In this document: positions 41,101 to 46,916 of the stretch, one piece after another
Layout of the letters: each line of letters opens with the position of its first letter
Position numbering within the stretch: the stretch's first letter is position 1
Assembly (NCBI RefSeq): GCF_038784515.1
Contig: NZ_CP152376.1
Span: 124,001 to 188,000, forward strand
Length of the DNA stretch: 64,000 nucleotides
Source of the DNA: Rhodoferax sp. GW822-FHT02A01
GTDB taxonomy: Bacteria; Pseudomonadota; Gammaproteobacteria; Burkholderiales; Burkholderiaceae_C
Reading direction: 5' to 3'
Notes under the pieces: generated by a model
Told to the model about the DNA's origin: nothing
The model's database searches: none
What the model saw: only the letters and a program-made list of their open reading frames with translations
Made by a program: the position numbers and the translations under genes

Positions 41101-42890
41101 TTGCTCACGCGCTCCATTGTGTGTCGATAGCCGACTTCAGCTATTTCAGCAGCACTGCGGTATCCCATCATGGAATAGCTGCTGACCGGTGGTTCCAGAT
41201 AGATATCTGCCTGTGCAATCGTCTGACCGCGCTGGTTGAGACCACCGATATGTCCGGCGCGGTACATGATTTGGGCGATGGTCGGCGTCTTGGATGAATT
41301 GGGAAGAAGCGAATTTTTTACCGTCTTCCATACGGACAACTTGAGCAAGTCGGGAGGCGCGCTCAATTCATCCTGCACATCGACATCCACTGCAATGATG
41401 GTCCCGTTTCCGCGCCGCCGCTCCTGTGCGGTCCCCAGGCGCATACGCATGGCGGCTACGGGTACGTTTTCCAGAATGGCCCCGTCCACCAACAACTCTC
41501 CATTGACCAGTACCGGAGGGAACAATCCGGCTGGCGAATTGCTCGCCAGAACCGCCCGCCACAGTGGCCCGCTGTCCTGAACGGTGGTGCAGCCCTTGGT
41601 GAGATTGCAGGCTGCAGAAAAATACGGACGCCACAGGCCATCCACCTGCAAGTCGCCAAACATGCGGATCAGATCCCGTCGGACCCGGTTACCGGACACC
41701 AGTGAAATCAGCGGCAGGGTGGGAAACTCTCCGCCCGCAGCAAACTTCTGCGTACGTTCGCGGATCTCGTCCAGAGGGATATCGCAGGCGTACTGCGCCC
41801 CGATCAAGGCGCCCATGCTGTTGCCGCCAATCAGGTCGATGGGCACGCCCGACTCATGCAACGCCTTCAGCACGCCCAAGTGGGCAAAGCCCCGTGCGCC
41901 ACCGCCGCCAAGGACAATGCCCACTGCGCTCCCGGTGACGAAGCGCGCCAGGCGGTCGTAATCGCCGGAGTGGCCGCGACGTGTAGGGTAGTAGCGTTCA
42001 ACGTCCCGGCCGCGATGCCAATGCCCCCGTTCGGACGGGTACAAGGAGCCGGGCGAATGCAGGACCACCAGGTGCCTGCGCTTCATGGCGTAGCCAGGCT
42101 CTTTCATGAGCTGGCTCTCCAGTGCGGAGATGTCCTGCGATGCGCCCGCCGTTCCCACAAAGACAATCTGGTCCGCCTGTCTGAAGGCGCGCTGGGTCCA
42201 GGCGGTTGCGTCCATACCGGCTTCATAGACCAGAAACCCGACATCAGACTCCAGTGATTCCTGGCGCCTGATTTCTTCTACATCCTGATTGCCCGCAATC
42301 TGGGCAAACTTGCTGTTGTCCGCCAAGGTATAGCGGTGTGTGGACCCCATCTTTGCAAAGGCCTGCGCAAGCCCCGTGGAGACCTCCAGAGCGTCCGCGT
42401 CGTTGTGCAGAGGCACGACCACAATGGATTCGGCGTGCCGCTTCTTGGTCAGGTTGTTGTGACGCAGGTAGTTGTAGATAGCCTGAACAAATACGCGATT
42501 GAGCGCCAACGGGTGCTTGGCTAGCAGTGCCTCGTATTCGTCCTTGTGCAGTACCGCAAGGGTCGAATCCCGCACAGCCACCACGTCGGCCGAGCGTGGC
42601 TGTTGAAGAATCAGGCCGGCCTCACCTACGCTCTCGCCCGGTCGGACTTCATTGAACAGCAGCAACTTGCCGGTACTGTCCTTGCGGGAAACTCTCAGTC
42701 CTCCCGCAATGACAAACATCATGCTGTTCGAAGGGTCGCCTTCGCGCAAGACGGTTTCACCGCCGCGTGCTGTTTGAATCTTCAGATCGTTGGCAAGATC
42801 TGCTATGACGAAATCATCGAGTGATCCAAAGACATTGCTGGCTCTCAGGACGTCGACCACCCGAGCACGAAGCGTTTCGTCGATTTTCAT
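41088..42890 (-). CDS. cyclic-nucleotide-binding patatin-like phospholipase
   Basis: 600 residues from 'MKIDETLRARVVDVLRAS'. Residues about 15-135 form a cNMP-binding domain ('GGETVLREGDPSNSMMFVIAGGLRVS', 'GESVGEAGLILQQPRSADVVA'). A middle segment resembles the Rossmann-like linker of NTE-type proteins. The patatin domain begins about 315: oxyanion 'GGGGARGFAHLGVL', nucleophile Ser in 'GGNSMG' and catalytic Asp in 'VDGAILENVP'. This is the bacterial NTE/YchK architecture: a serine lysophospholipase or esterase gated by a cyclic nucleotide. The cytoplasmic face of the membrane is likely. The coding start lies 117 nt after the protease gene; a frame 17 codons longer is less likely. Confidence 0.93.
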   Translation of the reverse strand: MKIDETLRARVVDVLRASNVFGSLDDFVIADLANDLKIQTARGGETVLREGDPSNSMMFVIAGGLRVSRKDSTGKLLLFNEVRPGESVGEAGLILQQPRSADVVAVRDSTLAVLHKDEYEALLAKHPLALNRVFVQAIYNYLRHNNLTKKRHAESIVVVPLHNDADALEVSTGLAQAFAKMGSTHRYTLADNSKFAQIAGNQDVEEIRRQESLESDVGFLVYEAGMDATAWTQRAFRQADQIVFVGTAGASQDISALESQLMKEPGYAMKRRHLVVLHSPGSLYPSERGHWHRGRDVERYYPTRRGHSGDYDRLARFVTGSAVGIVLGGGGARGFAHLGVLKALHESGVPIDLIGGNSMGALIGAQYACDIPLDEIRERTQKFAAGGEFPTLPLISLVSGNRVRRDLIRMFGDLQVDGLWRPYFSAACNLTKGCTTVQDSGPLWRAVLASNSPAGLFPPVLVNGELLVDGAILENVPVAAMRMRLGTAQERRRGNGTIIAVDVDVQDELSAPPDLLKLSVWKTVKNSLLPNSSKTPTIAQIMYRAGHIGGLNQRGQTIAQADIYLEPPVSSYSMMGYRSAAEIAEVGYRHTMERVSKWKR

Positions 42891-43007
42891 TTCCACTGCC
42901 CTACGTTTATTTTGAATTTGCCTGATTGTCTTCCCGTCCACCCAGACATCAAATGGTTCTTATGCGTTATATGCGCCTACCTCCGCCCTGACCGTGTTCA
43001 AGTCTAA

Positions 43008-43817
43008 TCAATTCGAACCTTGCTTTTGCAGTATTTGCGTCACAAAGTTGGATGGAATGGCATAACTGATGCCTGATGGTTGACTCAGCAGCGATTCCTT
43101 GGTTGCCTTGACAAATACCATGTTGATTACGCCCACCACCTCGCCTGATTCGGAATCAAAGAGCGGGCCGCCGCTGTTGCCCGGGTAGGCCGTTGCGTCC
43201 AGCTGAAAGATATTGAAGGTGCCGCTGCGCAGACTGGCTATCGTGCGCGCGTTCAGTTGCTGGGCATTGCCCGAAGGAAGTGCGATTGGCGTGATGGACG
43301 ACACGATGCCACGGTGCGTCACCGCAGAAAAGCCCAGAACGCCTCCGATGGGGAAACCCATGAATGCCACCGACTGCCCTTCTCGAACCGTATCCGAGTT
43401 TCTCAATGCCAAGGCCGGAGCCGGTGCGCCGTCAAATTGCAGCAGCGCGAGGTCATGCAACTTGTCCACGTCCACGACAGTCGCCAGCCGCATGCTGAGA
43501 TCGTCCTGGCCGGTCAGCCCTTTGGGATTGGTTCTCACCTGGACCACCAATTTGGAATCGGGCTCCAGATCGGTGCCTTCCGGAATGACGTGCGCATTCG
43601 TTATGGCCCAGTTTCCCTTGCCCGCGACAAAGCCCGTGCCGCGCAGAACGAATCGTGGCGTCTTGATAGGGGAATACGTTCCGACGATGACGACAGAGGG
43701 TTTGACTTTGGAAATGGTCTCAACCGTATCCGCATGGGCAATCCCCAGAAACAAAGCGACAAGAAGGAAACACCTGGTTGCCAGGAGCAAGGGGTTCCAA
43801 CGTATCGGGTGTTTCAT
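43008..43817 (-). CDS. exported trypsin-like serine protease
   Basis: 269 residues. A signal peptide (about 1-29, 'ATRCFLLVALFLGIAHAD') leads into a chymotrypsin fold with the catalytic triad in place: His in 'WAITNAHVIPEG', Asp in 'DKLHDLALLQFDG' and Ser in 'ATAYPGNSGGPLF'. No PDZ domain follows, unlike DegP/DegQ. It is predicted periplasmic or secreted. Its ATG overlaps the stop of the nucleotidyltransferase gene by 4 nt, which ties it to the HprK/PqqD operon and suggests it matures or quality-controls a product of that operon. Confidence 0.9.
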   Translation of the reverse strand: MKHPIRWNPLLLATRCFLLVALFLGIAHADTVETISKVKPSVVIVGTYSPIKTPRFVLRGTGFVAGKGNWAITNAHVIPEGTDLEPDSKLVVQVRTNPKGLTGQDDLSMRLATVVDVDKLHDLALLQFDGAPAPALALRNSDTVREGQSVAFMGFPIGGVLGFSAVTHRGIVSSITPIALPSGNAQQLNARTIASLRSGTFNIFQLDATAYPGNSGGPLFDSESGEVVGVINMVFVKATKESLLSQPSGISYAIPSNFVTQILQKQGSN

Positions 43818-44893
43818 GTTTCTTCCGTGAACCGCCGCTTCCAGGCCTTACGAACCAGATGGGGAACTACCAGCTGCAGTGGCATGCGCAACGCATGGGA
43901 ACGTACATAGAGCAGCCACCGCGCCAGGCCGGTCAGGCGCATGTCACTGCTGGGGTGGGCAGGCCTCAGTGCCAGACCCAGAGTCCATTCCATGAACACC
44001 TTCGCCCCACCAGAGGGCCCCATCTTCTGAACTCTGGGGACCAATGCCGCAGGAGGCACCGTTCCAAATAGCCGTTCCAGATGGTGCAGGGCATGAAAAA
44101 GAGGTATCTGCAGACCCAGCTGAATGGCGCGATCCAGCAATACATTCCAGAAGGTGGCTCTCTGCGCAAAGTGCTTCACCAGATCATTCAGATCCAGCAA
44201 GTCGCGCAACCCGGCGTAGAACTCGCCTTCGGTGAACAGATGCACTGCGCTGTGCAGCACCATGTCCTCGGGGGCCAGCACATAAATATTCTGGTAGCCG
44301 GGTATGGGCCCTATACGCTGCAGCAAATGCGCCCCATCGACGTTGAATCGCGAAACCGGCGGAGTGATCGTATGGTGGATATCGATGTATGTGTTGCGCT
44401 GCACATGCCGCAGTGGTGGGATCTCGTGCATCCACTGCCGGTAGTAGCGCTGGTTGTAAGCATCGCGCTCATCCGAAATCCAACCCGCGGCAAACATGGA
44501 ACTCTCGACCATGTCCACCTTGTCGCGCGGCACCAGCAGATCGATATCGGAGAACAGGCGCCCTCGCGCTGCGGGCAACTCCGCCATCAGGTAAGCGGCG
44601 CCTTTCAAAAGCACCACGGCGACGTTCTTGTCGCGCAGCGCATGTGCAATGCGATTGACTTCCCAGCGGACTTCGTGCTGCTGGCGTTCCGTGAGCCGCA
44701 GGCCGCTTTCCAGATGCAAAAAAGGTCCCACGCGCACCTGCGGCATCCAGCCTCTGTCGACAAAATGGGCCGCCAATCGACCCAGCAGTCGGGATTGACG
44801 CGCCTGCCCCAGCACAGTTTCCCATTCAGCGCCGGTCCACTGTGGTTGCTTGTCCGGGTGAGCCCAGAACGACTCCAGCATGGAAGGGGTCAC
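43814..44893 (-). CDS. nucleotidyltransferase-fold protein of the HPr-rel-A cluster
   Basis: 359 residues from a GTG at 44893 that overlaps the kinase stop (GTGA) and has GGAGGGGAG about 7 nt upstream, so it is translationally coupled. The central motif 'VVLLKGAAYLMAELPAARGRLFSDIDLLVPRDK' is the minimal nucleotidyltransferase metal site, with the paired Asp in 'DIDLL', and matches the 'nucleotidyltransferase family protein' group found beside HprK-related kinases and PqqD proteins. The rest is helical and His-rich ('HHTITPP', 'HALHHLERL'). Its reaction is unknown; nucleotidylation of a peptide or further phosphorylation are options. Confidence 0.85.
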   Translation of the reverse strand: MTPSMLESFWAHPDKQPQWTGAEWETVLGQARQSRLLGRLAAHFVDRGWMPQVRVGPFLHLESGLRLTERQQHEVRWEVNRIAHALRDKNVAVVLLKGAAYLMAELPAARGRLFSDIDLLVPRDKVDMVESSMFAAGWISDERDAYNQRYYRQWMHEIPPLRHVQRNTYIDIHHTITPPVSRFNVDGAHLLQRIGPIPGYQNIYVLAPEDMVLHSAVHLFTEGEFYAGLRDLLDLNDLVKHFAQRATFWNVLLDRAIQLGLQIPLFHALHHLERLFGTVPPAALVPRVQKMGPSGGAKVFMEWTLGLALRPAHPSSDMRLTGLARWLLYVRSHALRMPLQLVVPHLVRKAWKRRFTEET

Positions 44894-45807
44894 GCGTTTC
44901 TCCCCTCCACCAGTTGGTTGAATACCGCCAGCGCATCGTCCAGCTGGCTGTATCTGAAATCGTAGCAATCACTGGCATCCACTACCGCCGAGAGCGTTTC
45001 AAATCCGGTGCGTCCCAGGACCATGTAATTGAATGAATTGCGCCCCAGCTCCAGCATGCTGCTGGCCTTGGATCGGCGCTGGAGCTCGGGAGCGGATCCG
45101 CCCACGTACTTCGGGAATATCACCCACCGTGGTCGCGCCTTTTCGTGGATGCGCAACAGTTGCTCCGTCGGCACTTTCAGATGGGTGACACTGCCTTTGG
45201 TGGTGTCGGGCGTGATGCTGTTGAACACAGCGCCGGGCACATACTGCCGAATCAAGTCGATGGACTGGTTCTTGAGGCTGATTGGTCGCCCCACCGGGGT
45301 GATGCTGGCGTCGGTCAGTGAAATCAATGCAAGCTCATCGGACAGCAGACGCCAGCCCCTGTTGATCAAGGCGGCGCACAGCGTGCTCTTCCCCGAACCG
45401 GGAGGTGCAGGCATGATCACCGCGCAGCCTTCGCGTTCAATCACTGACGAGTGCAGTATCAGATACTGATGCGCCTGTGTGGACACGCACCAGTTCATGG
45501 CCCATTCCAGCAGAGGAAAGGCATGGTTTTCTGGAAGTGGGGTAAACGGCTCAATCCCGTCAAACCGGAAAATTGCCTGCGGATGCATCCAGCGCCGCAA
45601 TCCACCGCCGCCGGCGATGTGCACCGTGTAGTCCACGAACTGATCTTCAGCAGCCTCCGGGTAGTCCGGATACAGCGTGATCAAGCCGTCCGCGATCGAC
45701 TCTATATTGGAAACGATACGAAAGGTGAAAGGTCCTACGTGAATGGCAAGCCCAGGGTCTTTGAGTTTCTTGCGAATCTCTGCATACGACAGGCTACCCA
45801 GGTTCAC
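44890..45807 (-). CDS. HprK-related kinase A
   Basis: 305 residues from a GTG at 45807 with GGAAAG about 8 nt upstream; GTGA overlap with the pqqD-like stop. The P-loop 'PAPPGSGKSTLCAALINRG' (133-151) and 'LLSDELALI' (155-163, the Walker B/catalytic Asp) are those of the C-terminal half of HPr kinase/phosphorylase. The HprK N-terminal domain is replaced by a different ~120-residue region. It is the kinase of the HPr-rel-A system, named by family models; no PTS HPr gene is nearby. In Firmicutes lasso-peptide clusters, related HprK-like kinases phosphorylate a peptide's C-terminal Ser, which suggests a peptide or protein substrate here. Confidence 0.92.
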   Translation of the reverse strand: MNLGSLSYAEIRKKLKDPGLAIHVGPFTFRIVSNIESIADGLITLYPDYPEAAEDQFVDYTVHIAGGGGLRRWMHPQAIFRFDGIEPFTPLPENHAFPLLEWAMNWCVSTQAHQYLILHSSVIEREGCAVIMPAPPGSGKSTLCAALINRGWRLLSDELALISLTDASITPVGRPISLKNQSIDLIRQYVPGAVFNSITPDTTKGSVTHLKVPTEQLLRIHEKARPRWVIFPKYVGGSAPELQRRSKASSMLELGRNSFNYMVLGRTGFETLSAVVDASDCYDFRYSQLDDALAVFNQLVEGRNA

Positions 45808-46112
45808 ACAGATGTTCTTTCCAACAAGCCGACTGTTTCAAATTCTTCGATGACGCTGTGGAGCAGTTGGGTCGCCGCTTCCGGGCTTTGAACGGTCATG
45901 GCACTCACCATGTCCGCCAACAGGTCGCTGACCTGGATTTCCCCTTCAAGTGCCGAGTTCAGGACAAAGGCCCGGAAGGCATCCAGCTGATGTGTCTGCC
46001 CCGAACTCTCTTCAAAAACTACGTACTCATCGTCCCAGCTGACCCAATGCAATTGGGCAACCGGATTCAGCCTGAACGCTCCAGTCAAATTTGCCACAGG
46101 TACCTGAGGCAA
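45804..46112 (-). CDS. PqqD-family peptide chaperone (HPr-rel-A system)
   Basis: About 102 residues. 'LHWVSWDDEYVVFEESSGQTHQLDAFRAFVLNSAL' and the C-terminal 'SVIEEFETVGLLERTS' are the PqqD winged-helix fold, which in RiPP systems binds the leader part of a precursor and presents it to modifying enzymes. The frame opens with a TTG at 46112, 3 nt after the cysteine-rich gene; a GTG at 46097 with AGG nearby is an alternative start. It precedes the kinase gene with a 4-nt overlap. By family logic it should hand a peptide to the kinase. Confidence 0.85.
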   Translation of the reverse strand: MPQVPVANLTGAFRLNPVAQLHWVSWDDEYVVFEESSGQTHQLDAFRAFVLNSALEGEIQVSDLLADMVSAMTVQSPEAATQLLHSVIEEFETVGLLERTSV

Positions 46113-46115
46113 CGA

Positions 46116-46727
46116 TCAGGAGTAGCAAGACTCCATGTGGGTACCGAAGAAGCTCTCGCAATCCTGACGGCTGGGATAGCCGTTGGAGCCGGCCTGCCGG
46201 TAGTGGGTCACGATTTCACTGGAATTGTAAGGGTAGTTCTTCGAGACACAGGTCTGCGCATTCAAAAACGCAGTCACCCAGCGGCAACTACTGCTGGAGC
46301 TGTCGTTTTTCACGATGTCATAACAGGTTCTGTTGTCTGAGGTTCCAGGGAAAATATCATTGAACTTTTTGTTCACGCAAGAAGTGTCCTTGCGCGGATC
46401 GCGGTTGTAACCTGGCCAGCAGGACTTCTGGGTGTAATGCGAGCAGTGATAGCCTTGGCTGACAGGCGTATCTGCAGGAATGCGCGAACCCACTGCAGAG
46501 TGGCATCCCGACACGGTGGCCCACACCACCTGCCCGGTGTGACCATCGGTCTTGCAACGGGTGGAAGTGCTTGCCAGGGTATGCATGGGAACCGAAGCCG
46601 CCGCCAGCACCACGGAACCCTTGCCCAGACCACTCAACAACACGCGCCTGCGGGCCAGCGCATCAACTGCCATGGCCCCGGTGTCGAGCGACGGCTTGGA
46701 CGGTGATGTATTGAGTTCTTCGGACAT
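46116..46727 (-). CDS. cysteine-rich exported protein, candidate substrate of the HPr-rel-A enzymes
   Basis: 203 residues, no recognised family. Residues 1-25 are acidic/polar; then 'ARRRVLLSGLGKGSVVLAAA' is a twin-arginine-like signal with a hydrophobic core and likely cleavage near 'HTLAS'. The mature part has 10 cysteines, enough for five disulfides, many aromatic and polar residues, and ends 'HMESCYS' with a free C-terminal Ser. GGGAAG lies 6 nt before the ATG. It is the first gene after the sigma-54 promoter at 46782-46800 and only 3 nt from the PqqD gene. Function is not known; its position and features make it the best candidate for the cluster's modified protein. Confidence 0.8.
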   Translation of the reverse strand: MSEELNTSPSKPSLDTGAMAVDALARRRVLLSGLGKGSVVLAAASVPMHTLASTSTRCKTDGHTGQVVWATVSGCHSAVGSRIPADTPVSQGYHCSHYTQKSCWPGYNRDPRKDTSCVNKKFNDIFPGTSDNRTCYDIVKNDSSSSSCRWVTAFLNAQTCVSKNYPYNSSEIVTHYRQAGSNGYPSRQDCESFFGTHMESCYS

Positions 46728-46781
46728 AGAAACTTCCCGTTAAGTACAGACTTTGGCAATTATCAGCCTTTTGCGGCATGA

Positions 46782-46800
46782 ATGCAATTTTCAGGCCAAC
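46782..46800 (-). promoter_or_regulatory. sigma-54 (RpoN) promoter of the HPr-rel-A operon
   Basis: On the minus strand TTGGCCTGAAAATTGCAT: the GG and GC doublets are exactly 10 nt apart, and TTGGC...TTGCA matches the -24/-12 consensus closely. A start about 12 nt downstream (near 46773) leaves a 46-nt leader before the cysteine-rich gene. It requires an enhancer-binding activator; PrsR is encoded 3 kb upstream. Confidence 0.75.
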
Positions 46801-46856
46801 TCAAAGCTTCGCTAATTAGTCATTTAAATTCAACAACTTATCTCTGCAAAGCCACA

Positions 46857-46908
46857 GACAACCGGGAAAAATACGACGCTCGCAAGAGAGTTGTAAATTT
46901 TCCCGACA
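46857..46908 (-). promoter_or_regulatory. paired upstream activator motifs
   Basis: TGTCGGGAAAATTTACA (minus strand, 46892-46908) and a related inverted copy CCGGGAAAAATACGAC (plus strand, 46862-46877), centres about 31 nt (three helix turns) apart and 95-130 nt before the predicted start. This is a normal place for a sigma-54 activator. That PrsR binds them is inference. Confidence 0.5.
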
Positions 46909-46916
46909 GCGGTTGG

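Noticed and set aside
42891..43007. Second sigma-54 promoter before the patatin gene
   Set aside because: No TGGC...TTGC pair with correct spacing; no convincing terminator either.
46116..46727. PEP-CTERM sorting signal in the cysteine-rich protein
   Set aside because: The C-terminus has no PEP motif, membrane helix or basic tail, so it is not an exosortase substrate.
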